A stretch of 8,133 bases of DNA from Deltaproteobacteria bacterium (lineage in GTDB: Bacteria > Desulfobacterota > Desulfobulbia > Desulfobulbales > VMSU01): assembly GCA_021789795.1 (NCBI GenBank), contig JAJYJA010000112.1, positions 1 through 8,133 on the forward strand, in the 5' to 3' direction. Both the position numbers and the translations under genes were made by a program. Every line of letters begins with the position of its first letter. The stretch's first letter is position 1. Under the pieces are notes generated by a model. The model worked only from the letters and a program-made list of their open reading frames with translations. It was not told the DNA's origin and ran no database searches. Positions 1 through 5,107 of the stretch are shown piece after piece.

Positions 1-1092
1 GGCGAACGTCTGGAACGGCTGATGAAGAAGGTGCCCGGCACCCGTAGCGCCTTCGCCGAGCGGGTGACGGGCGGCTACTTCGTGGACATCACCCCCCGGC
101 GGGAAGAGCTGGCCCGCTACGGACTGACCGTCGAACAGGTACAGCAGGTGATCCTAACCGCCGTCGGCGGCGAGAACGTCTCCACCGTCATCGATGGCCG
201 GGCGCGCTATCCGGTCAACATCCGTTATCCCCGGGAGCTGCGGGAGAACATCGACCGCCTGGGTCGGGTGCTGGTGGCCTCCCCCGGTGGGCGGGACGGC
301 CTCCGGCAGGTGCCGCTCGCCCAACTCGCCGACATCCGCCTGGTCTCGGGGCCGGCCATGATCAGGGACGAGGACGGTTTTCTCTCCGGCTACGTCTACG
401 TGGACATCGCGGGCCGGGACGTGGGGGGCTTTGTCGAGGACGCCAAGCGGCTGGTGGCCCATGAGCTTAAACTCCCACCCGGCTACTCGCTTAAGTGGAG
501 CGGCCAGTACGAAAACATGCTGCGGGTGCGGGGACGGCTCAAGCTGGTGGTGCCCCTGACCCTGGTTCTCATCTTCGTGTTGCTCTACGCCAACACCAGG
601 AGCGCCTTCAAGGCCTCGGTGGTGATGCTGGCGGTGCCCTTTTCGGCCATCGGCGCCGTCTGGCTGTTCTACCTACTGCACTACAACGTCTCCGTCGCCG
701 CCTGGGTGGGGATGATCGCCCTGCTCGGCCTGGACGCCGAGACCGGGGTCTTCATGCTCCTCTTCCTCGACCTGGCCCACGAGGAGGCCAAGGCCAAGGG
801 GGAGTTGCGCAACATGGCCGACCTGGACCTGGCCATCCTGCACGGGGCGGTGAAACGGGCCCGGCCCAAGCTGATGACCGTGGCCGCCGCCTTCATGGGG
901 CTCTTGCCCATCATGTGGTCAACCTCCGCCGGGGCGGATGTGATGAAGCGGATCGCCGCCCCCATGATCGGCGGCCTGGTCACCTCGTTCGCCCTGGAGC
1001 TCCTGGTGTATCCGGCCATCTACAAGCTGTGGAAGGGCCGGGAACTGCCGAATGTCCTGCCGGGGCAGGGTGATCCTGACCCGGTCAATTAA
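1..1092 (+). CDS. cusA: CusA/SilA-type heavy-metal efflux RND transporter, C-terminal part (5' truncated by window edge)
   Basis: The frame is open from base 1, so the gene starts outside the window; 363 codons remain of a family usually about 1,040 residues long. HME-RND pumps are inner-membrane proton antiporters that, with a periplasmic adaptor and an outer-membrane channel, expel metal ions, Cu(I)/Ag(I) in the CusA branch. Visible parts, numbered from the first codon: a periplasmic porter/docking stretch to about residue 165, with family phrases such as ARYGLTVEQVQ and GGENVSTVIDGRARYPVNIRYP, then about five membrane segments. Residue E247 in GLDAETGV and K290 in RARPKLMT match the proton-relay Glu and Lys of E. 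coli CusA. The end, DVMKRIAAPMIGGLVT followed by YPAIYKLW, is characteristic. The methionine triad that would fix Cu/Ag specificity is not covered, so a CzcA-like divalent-metal pump is not fully excluded, though the C-terminal sequence resembles CusA more. Confidence 0.9.
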   Translation, partial: GERLERLMKKVPGTRSAFAERVTGGYFVDITPRREELARYGLTVEQVQQVILTAVGGENVSTVIDGRARYPVNIRYPRELRENIDRLGRVLVASPGGRDGLRQVPLAQLADIRLVSGPAMIRDEDGFLSGYVYVDIAGRDVGGFVEDAKRLVAHELKLPPGYSLKWSGQYENMLRVRGRLKLVVPLTLVLIFVLLYANTRSAFKASVVMLAVPFSAIGAVWLFYLLHYNVSVAAWVGMIALLGLDAETGVFMLLFLDLAHEEAKAKGELRNMADLDLAILHGAVKRARPKLMTVAAAFMGLLPIMWSTSAGADVMKRIAAPMIGGLVTSFALELLVYPAIYKLWKGRELPNVLPGQGDPDPVN

Positions 1093-1150
1093 GCCGTCGA
1101 GTGGCAATAACCTGGGGAATAAGCCTCACGGCGACGGCATAAGGAGCCGT
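1093..1150 (+). other. Mutually exclusive hairpin segments in the gap after the efflux pump
   Basis: GCCGTCG at 1093-1099, directly after the stop codon, is the perfect reverse complement of CGACGGC at 1132-1138. The core of that second segment (ACGGC, 1134-1138) can instead pair with GCCGT at 1146-1150 across a 7-base loop. The pairings exclude each other, an arrangement found in attenuators, but there is no U-tract and no recognisable leader peptide or riboswitch motif. The stems are short and may be chance. Nothing else is evident between 1151 and the ribosome-binding site at 1213 apart from an A/T-rich stretch at 1194-1212. Confidence 0.25.
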
Positions 1151-1212
1151 AAGAGTCGGGGGAAAATTGTCCAAGTTGTTCCTGCCCGGCCCCTAATAAA
1201 TCCAAAAATATA

Positions 1213-1220
1213 GAGGAGGT
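1213..1220 (+). promoter_or_regulatory. Strong Shine-Dalgarno site of the alcohol dehydrogenase gene
   Basis: GAGGAGGT ends 5 bases before the ATG at 1226. It is close to a perfect anti-16S match and fixes the start codon. Confidence 0.85.
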
Positions 1221-1225
1221 ATCCC

Positions 1226-2272
1226 ATGCTGAACACGCCATCTTACGCCGCCATGCAGGCCAAGTCCCCGCTCGTTCCCTTCACCATCCAGCGCCGGGAG
1301 CCCGGCCCCCATGAGGTGCTGATCGACATCCTTTACTGCGGCATCTGCCACTCCGACATCCATCAGGCCCGCGACGAGTGGGGCGGCTCGACCTTTCCCA
1401 TGGTGCCTGGCCACGAGATCGTGGGCACGGTGGTCAAGGTGGGCGGCCAGGTCAGCAAGTGGCGGCCGGGTGACACGGTGGGGGTGGGTTGCTTTGTCGA
1501 TTCCTGCGGCCAGTGCGCGGCCTGCCGAGAGGGCGAGGAGCAGTTCTGCGAGCAGGGGGCGAGCTTCACCTACAACAGCCGCGAGCAGGACGGCCATGCC
1601 CCCACCTATGGCGGCTACTCCAGCCGGATCACGGTGAACGAGGACTACGTGCTGCGCATCCCGTCCGGCCTGCTGCCCCTGGAGCGGGTGGCGCCGCTCC
1701 TCTGCGCCGGGATCACCACCTATTCCCCCCTGCGGCGGTACGGCGTCAAGCCTGGGGATCAGGTGGCCATCGTGGGCTTGGGCGGCCTGGGGCACATGGG
1801 GGTCAAGATCGCCCGGGCCATGGGGGCGACGGTGACCGTCCTGAGCCACTCGGTCGGCAAGGAGGCGGCGGCCCGGGCCCTGGGCGCCGACCACTTCGTG
1901 GTCACCAGCGACCCCGAGGCCTTTGCGGCCCACGCCCGGCGCTTCGACTTCATCCTGGACACCGTCTCGGCCCGCCACGACTACAACGCCTATCTGGAAC
2001 TCTTGAAGCGCGACCGGAACATGGTGCTGGTGGGCATACCCGATCCCATTCCCCTGTCCGCCGCCTCCCTGGTCATGCAGCGCCGGCACCTGTCCGGCTC
2101 GCTCATCGGTGGCATCGGCGAGACCCAGGAGATGCTCGACTTCTGCGCCAGTCACGGGGTACTCTCCGACGTGGAGGTGATCCCCATCCAGCAGGTCAAC
2201 GAGGCCTACGAGCGGGTGCTGGCCAGCGACGTGCGCTACCGGTTCGTCATCGACATGAAGAGTCTGGGCTAG
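1226..2272 (+). CDS. Zinc-dependent NADP(H) alcohol dehydrogenase / aldehyde reductase, YahK-like (cinnamyl-alcohol dehydrogenase group)
   Basis: A complete 348-residue medium-chain dehydrogenase, matching the roughly 349 residues of E. coli YahK. These cytoplasmic enzymes interconvert aldehydes and primary alcohols, usually with NADPH. Catalytic zinc ligands are visible as C41 (GICHSD), H63-E64 (PGHEIVG) and C160 (PLLCAG). The structural zinc lobe has C94, C97, C100 and C108. The Rossmann motif is GLGGLG at 184-189. The loop after the second strand (TVLSHSVGKE, about 203-212) has no acidic residue at the position that binds the NAD ribose and carries Ser and Lys, which favours NADP(H); that is inference from family rules. 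The start is set by the strong ribosome-binding site 5 bases upstream. The gene stands alone, with 133 bases to the efflux pump before it and a 332-base gap with a repeat element after it. The natural substrate cannot be read from the sequence. Confidence 0.92.
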   Translation: MLNTPSYAAMQAKSPLVPFTIQRREPGPHEVLIDILYCGICHSDIHQARDEWGGSTFPMVPGHEIVGTVVKVGGQVSKWRPGDTVGVGCFVDSCGQCAACREGEEQFCEQGASFTYNSREQDGHAPTYGGYSSRITVNEDYVLRIPSGLLPLERVAPLLCAGITTYSPLRRYGVKPGDQVAIVGLGGLGHMGVKIARAMGATVTVLSHSVGKEAAARALGADHFVVTSDPEAFAAHARRFDFILDTVSARHDYNAYLELLKRDRNMVLVGIPDPIPLSAASLVMQRRHLSGSLIGGIGETQEMLDFCASHGVLSDVEVIPIQQVNEAYERVLASDVRYRFVIDMKSLG

Positions 2273-2354
2273 GCCGGGAGGAGACATCATTTTTTCTTGA
2301 TGCGGCCCGCTTTTGCCTGTATGTTCCTCACGCGTCTTGCGGCGTGGCGGGGAG

Positions 2355-2362
2355 TGTCCTTG
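2355..2362. repeat. Possible left target-site duplication of the 183-bp palindromic element
   Basis: TGTCCTTG directly abuts the left end of the element at 2363. TGTCTTTG at 2546-2553 directly abuts its right end. They match at 7 of 8 positions in direct orientation, consistent with an old 8-bp duplication with one later mutation, but a one-mismatch octamer is weak evidence alone. Confidence 0.4.
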
Positions 2363-2545
2363 ATGGCGTCGCAAAAAGACCGATCTACTGCGTCCCCGTC
2401 CAACATCAGCGGGGATTGAACAGAATTGCGGGGCGGTTTGGCTCGTTCGGCATACAGATGTATGGCCTCACCCTCGCCAAACGCACCCCGCGCCTTGTAT
2501 GTCGGCCCTTTTGCTTAGCCATCGGCTGTCTTTTTGCGAGACCAT
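2363..2545. mobile_element. 183-bp near-palindromic MITE-like element
   Basis: This fills most of the gap between the alcohol dehydrogenase and GAPDH genes. The left end ATGGCGTCGCAAAAAGAC (2363-2380) is the reverse complement of the right end at 2528-2545 at 16 of 18 positions, with 12 inner bases perfect. Internally GCGGGG..GTTTGGC (2428-2442) pairs with GCCAAAC..CCCCGC (2476-2491) with a one-base bulge, and CATACA (2451-2456) pairs with TGTATG (2459-2464). All three pairs share a centre near 2454-2459, so the whole unit can fold into one long imperfect cruciform or RNA stem. It has no convincing coding frame. Elements with TCGCAAAAAG ends and a palindromic core occur, from memory, in many copies between genes of Desulfobacterota and Geobacter-like genomes; I cannot verify this here. 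It may be a MITE or a long REP-type repeat and might influence mRNA 3' or 5' ends of its neighbours. Confidence 0.7.
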
Positions 2546-2553
2546 TGTCTTTG
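2546..2553. repeat. Possible right target-site duplication of the 183-bp palindromic element
   Basis: TGTCTTTG is the partner of TGTCCTTG at 2355-2362 and begins at the first base outside the right terminal inverted repeat. There is one mismatch. Confidence 0.4.
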
Positions 2554-2604
2554 GTTTTCTTGATGTTCCGGGGAATTCAGCTTTAGCGTAAGGGAGAAAA
2601 AGGC

Positions 2605-3819
2605 ATGAAGTTAGGCATCAACGGACTGGGCAGGATCGGCAAGCTTTCCGTGTGGCATCACGCCGGCAGGGGGCATTTCTCGGAGCTGGTGGTCAACATA
2701 GGCCGGCAGGTGGGGCAGGGGTTAAACGATCTCGCCGCCGCCATCGAGAGGGACAGCACTTACGGCAAGCTGGGCAACTATCTGCACGGCTTCAAGGCCG
2801 GGCGGGTGATCGAGAACCTAAACGAGGCGGCTGGCACCATGACCGTCAACGGGGTGCCGCTCACCATCCTGCGTCAGTCCCGTAACCCCAGTGAAATCAG
2901 GTGGCAGGAGCACGGGGTGCGGCTGGTGGTGGACACCACCGGCGCCTTCACCGATCCCACCGCCGATGCCGGCCTGGCCAAGGGCTCCCTGCGCGGCCAC
3001 CTGAAGGCCGGGGCCGAGAAGGTCATCCTCTCGGCCCCGTTCAAGATCAAGGCCAAGGGCCTGAACATGCCGGACGACGCGGTGACCACGGTCATGGGCA
3101 TCAACACCGATGACTATATCCCCACCAGGCACAGCCTGATCTCCGCCGCCTCCTGCACCACCACCTGCCTGTCGTACATGATCAAGCCGCTGTTGGATCA
3201 CTTCGGGGCCGACAACTTCCTCTCCGCCTCCATGGTCACGGTGCACGCCGCCACCGGCAGCCAGCAGGTACTCGACCGCCTGCCCAAGGCCGGGGCCTCT
3301 GACCTGCGCAAGAACCGCAGCACCTTGAACAACATCATCCTGACCACCACCGGCGCCGCCAAGGCCCTGCGACTGGTCATCCCGGAGATGGCCAACATCG
3401 GTTTCATCGCCGAGTCGGTGCGCATCCCCACCTCCACCGGCTCCTTGATTATCCTGGTTATAAACCTTCAAGACGACCTTAATAGTCCGATTAAACGCGA
3501 CAAGATCAATGCCATCTACCGGGAGTACGCCGCCCATTCTCCCTACCTGGTCTATACCGACGAGCAGAACGTCTCCTCCGACATCATCGGCACCCCGTTC
3601 GCCGCCGCCATCATCGAGGGCACCGAGAACCACACCCGTACCGCCGCCATCAAGGTCAACCTGAAAAAGTTGGGGATCGGCTGCTTGAACGGTCAGCCCG
3701 ACATCCTGGACGTGCCGGTGACCCAGACGGTGATCTACGGCTGGTACGACAACGAGCTGGGCAGCTACACCAACATGCTGGCCGACCGCACCGTCTCCAT
3801 CGCCGAGCAGATGGTCTAG
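2605..3819 (+). CDS. gap: Long variant of glyceraldehyde-3-phosphate dehydrogenase (type I GAPDH family)
   Basis: 404 residues, about 70 more than a standard bacterial GAPDH (about 335). GAPDH oxidises and phosphorylates glyceraldehyde 3-phosphate in glycolysis, or runs in reverse in gluconeogenesis and carbon fixation. The Rossmann start GINGLGRIG (4-12) is intact. Catalytic Cys184 sits in SAASCTTTC where most enzymes have SNASCTTNC. His214 (TVHAATG), Arg273 (SVRIPT) and Asn383 in WYDNELGSYTN are conserved, so the core chemistry looks intact. The acidic residue after N31 (usual IND) that contacts the NAD ribose is missing: the sequence is VVNIGRQ, which would permit NADP use (inference). Extra length falls both before the Cys and between SSDIIGTP (324-331) and WYDNE. 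AGGGAG at 2591-2596, 8 bases before the ATG, supports this start. It is probably co-transcribed with the acetyltransferase 12 bases downstream. A non-phosphorylating or erythrose-4-phosphate role is possible; the physiological direction is unknown. Confidence 0.88.
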   Translation: MKLGINGLGRIGKLSVWHHAGRGHFSELVVNIGRQVGQGLNDLAAAIERDSTYGKLGNYLHGFKAGRVIENLNEAAGTMTVNGVPLTILRQSRNPSEIRWQEHGVRLVVDTTGAFTDPTADAGLAKGSLRGHLKAGAEKVILSAPFKIKAKGLNMPDDAVTTVMGINTDDYIPTRHSLISAASCTTTCLSYMIKPLLDHFGADNFLSASMVTVHAATGSQQVLDRLPKAGASDLRKNRSTLNNIILTTTGAAKALRLVIPEMANIGFIAESVRIPTSTGSLIILVINLQDDLNSPIKRDKINAIYREYAAHSPYLVYTDEQNVSSDIIGTPFAAAIIEGTENHTRTAAIKVNLKKLGIGCLNGQPDILDVPVTQTVIYGWYDNELGSYTNMLADRTVSIAEQMV

Positions 3820-3831
3820 GGGCCGTCCGGG

Positions 3832-4305
3832 ATGCCGGGCCTTTCCCTGGCCATCCGCCCGGTGTCCGAGGCCGATCTCCCCGGCCTCTGGGCCATCGAG
3901 GAGACCCTGACCGGCCCCTGGACCAGAGGCCAGCTTGCGGAGGAGCTGCATCTCGCCCGCGGTTGGGGCTGGCGGGCGGTGGGCGAGGACGGCCAGACCC
4001 AGGGCTACCTCTTCGGCCTTAGCGTCCTGGACGAGGCCGAGATCCGCAAACTCGCGGTCGCGGCCTGCCACCGGCGGCAGGGGATCGCCACCCGGCTCCT
4101 TTCCTTTGTCTTCGCTCAACTCGCTTCCGATGGCGTCCGCCGTTGTTTCCTGGAACTGCGGGCCGCCAACGCCCCCGCCCTCTCCCTCTACCAAAAAAAT
4201 GGCTTTGTGATCGCGGGTCGGCGCAAAAGCTACTATGTCCGGCCCGCCGATGACGCTATCTTGTTGGAAAAACTGCTTGTTGCCCCGCCACTAGCCAACT
4301 TTTGA
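3832..4305 (+). CDS. rimI: Ribosomal protein bS18 alanine N-acetyltransferase, RimI-type GNAT
   Basis: A 157-residue single-domain GNAT. RimI transfers acetyl from acetyl-CoA to the N-terminal alanine of ribosomal protein bS18. The fold reads in order: N-terminal strand LAIRPVSEADLPGLWAIE (6-23); central strand EIRKLAVA (70-77); acetyl-CoA pyrophosphate loop RRQGIA (81-86); LELRAANAPALSLYQKNGF (107-125), with E108 and Y120 at RimI-like positions; and a final YYVRPADDAILLEKLL resembling the RimI ending YYxxxxDAxxM. It starts 12 bases after the GAPDH stop; the AGGGG overlapping that stop is the only candidate ribosome-binding site, suggesting translational coupling. The last residues (VAPPLANF) run past the usual end. 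The TGA stop lies inside the 8-bp target duplication of the neighbouring mini-element, which did not change the reading frame. The substrate assignment could be wrong, since related GNATs acetylate other targets. Confidence 0.78.
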   Translation: MPGLSLAIRPVSEADLPGLWAIEETLTGPWTRGQLAEELHLARGWGWRAVGEDGQTQGYLFGLSVLDEAEIRKLAVAACHRRQGIATRLLSFVFAQLASDGVRRCFLELRAANAPALSLYQKNGFVIAGRRKSYYVRPADDAILLEKLLVAPPLANF

Positions 4306-4306
4306 T
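4299..4306. repeat. Left 8-bp target-site duplication (CTTTTGAT)
   Basis: CTTTTGAT immediately precedes the left terminal inverted repeat of the mini-element and is repeated perfectly at 4461-4468. It contains the TGA stop codon of rimI (4303-4305). Confidence 0.85.
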
Positions 4307-4460
4307 GTAACTATCCAGCTTAGTGCCGCAGAATTGGCATCTACTGGGAACCGTAACTATTCAGCCGCGCCCCAGATGCGCGAAACCAGCCGGCGAGCTA
4401 TACTTTTTGGTATGTGAGCCGGCTGGTGACAAAGCAGATGGGGTGCGGCTGGATAGTTAC
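4307..4460. mobile_element. 154-bp MITE with perfect 13-bp terminal inverted repeats, probably IS66-family derived
   Basis: The left end GTAACTATCCAGC (4307-4319) is the exact reverse complement of the right end GCTGGATAGTTAC (4448-4460). Both ends are flanked at once by the perfect direct repeat CTTTTGAT, so the boundaries are defined to the base. Ends starting GTAA and 8-bp target duplications are the known hallmarks of the IS66 family; this assignment rests on those two properties only. There is no transposase and no room for one, so it could only move with a transposase supplied elsewhere. Inside, a third copy of the end (GTAACTATTCAGC, 4353-4365) and a 10-bp perfect stem (4385-4394 with 4418-4427) make the right two-thirds a near-palindrome. 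It occupies the convergent gap between rimI and pqiC, where its stem could slow transcription from either side, though no U-tract follows it. Confidence 0.8.
4353..4460. repeat. 108-bp near-palindrome inside the MITE
   Basis: The outer arms, 4353-4374 and 4439-4460, are 22 bases long and complementary at 20 positions. The inner arms ACCAGCCGGC (4385-4394) and GCCGGCTGGT (4418-4427) are perfect, and both pairs centre near 4406. The loop of 23 bases (4395-4417) holds a further ATAC/GTAT pairing. The left arm is thus an inverted copy of the right end of the element. Confidence 0.8.
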
Positions 4461-4468
4461 CTTTTGAT
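4461..4468. repeat. Right 8-bp target-site duplication (CTTTTGAT)
   Basis: A perfect direct copy of 4299-4306, beginning at the first base outside the right terminal inverted repeat. Confidence 0.85.
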
Positions 4469-4501
4469 CGACGCCCGGAGGCCATCTGCGGCGGAGACGC
4501 C

Positions 4502-5107
4502 TCACTGCCCATGGTCGATAACCTGGGCGATCTCCTTGCCCAATTTCGCCACCGCTTGGCTCTGGGCGGTGACCAGGTCGCGGTAGAGCGGTCCGGCGGT
4601 GGCGACGGTAAATTCCGACTGGCGGGCGGCCACTAGGGTTTGGCCTTGCGTTAGGCTCCAGCGGGTCTTTAAGGTTACCTGACCGCCCAGGGCGCCGTCA
4701 AAGCGGATGACGGTCATGGTCAGCCGGTGGCTGGGTGAGAAATGTCCCTGCCAGGGGAAGACCAAGGCCGTGGTGCCGGACGGCAGCCGGGACAGGATAT
4801 CCTCGAGCAGGGTCTCGGCGAAGTCCTCGGACAGTGAGCCGCTCCAGCGGTGTAGATCGTCGTAGCGCAGGCGCTGGTCGTCCATCCGCAGGGCCATCTG
4901 GGGCCGGGAGAGCGATTCCGGCAGGGAGATGGGCCCAAGCCCCAGCGACAGGCGCCTGGCGCCTGCGGGCGGTTCGTGCTCGGTCTCCGAGGCCGGGGGC
5001 AGGGCGGTGAGGTTGTAGTAGGTGACAGGCCGGCTGGCCCCGCAGGCGGCTAGGCTGGCGGCCAGGAAAATGGCCGTCAGGAAGTGGAGTTGGGCGTAAT
5101 GTTTCAT
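4502..5107 (-). CDS. pqiC: PqiC-type outer-membrane lipoprotein (ABC-type transport auxiliary, DUF330/YmbA family)
   Basis: 201 residues with a lipoprotein signal peptide: short charged start, hydrophobic stretch 9-21, and lipobox LAAC with the lipidated Cys at 22. Glycine follows the Cys, so there is no Asp+2 inner-membrane retention signal, which fits the outer membrane. The mature part begins VTYYNLTALP, typical of this family (compare the Y-L opening of YmbA), and includes LGLGPISLPESLSRPQMALR. In E. coli, PqiC sits in the outer membrane and docks the distal end of the PqiB tunnel. It is the last gene of the pqiABC operon: its ATG overlaps the pqiB stop in ATGA (4 shared bases), and AGGAGGG at 5114-5120 (minus strand), 6 bases upstream, confirms the start. 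It converges on rimI, with the MITE between them. Confidence 0.88.
   Translation of the reverse strand: MKHYAQLHFLTAIFLAASLAACGASRPVTYYNLTALPPASETEHEPPAGARRLSLGLGPISLPESLSRPQMALRMDDQRLRYDDLHRWSGSLSEDFAETLLEDILSRLPSGTTALVFPWQGHFSPSHRLTMTVIRFDGALGGQVTLKTRWSLTQGQTLVAARQSEFTVATAGPLYRDLVTAQSQAVAKLGKEIAQVIDHGQ

Noticed and set aside
2272..2316. Possible terminator after the alcohol dehydrogenase gene (GGCCG/CGGCC and CATCA/TGATG pairs, followed by CGCTTTTG)
   Set aside because: Two 5-bp stems interrupted by an 8-base one-sided bulge and only a short T-run; too weak to call.
1193..2374. A 393-codon minus-strand open frame opposite the alcohol dehydrogenase gene
   Set aside because: Low-complexity antisense translation of a clearly identified enzyme gene; no recognisable domain.
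1489..2586. A plus-strand open frame overlapping the alcohol dehydrogenase gene and extending through the palindromic element
   Set aside because: The first two-thirds is an out-of-frame Arg/Pro/Gly-rich reading of the enzyme gene; the rest crosses the repeat element with no domain or ribosome-binding site.
2560..2588. TTGATG followed 17 bases later by TTAGCG as a GAPDH promoter
   Set aside because: The downstream hexamer barely matches a -10 box; no promoter is supported here.
2818..4194. A 458-codon open frame on the minus strand, antisense to GAPDH and rimI
   Set aside because: Its product is Gly/Asp/Val/His-rich low-complexity sequence with no domain, mirroring GC-rich codons of the two recognisable plus-strand genes.
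4192..4199. Run of seven A residues in rimI as a possible slippage or phase-variation site
   Set aside because: The run encodes the conserved Gln-Lys-Asn of the YQKNGF motif in the normal frame; no alternative frame product of interest follows.
4323..4586. An 87-codon plus-strand open frame starting in the MITE
   Set aside because: It consists of the palindromic element plus antisense of the pqiC 3' end; no ribosome-binding site and no recognisable protein.
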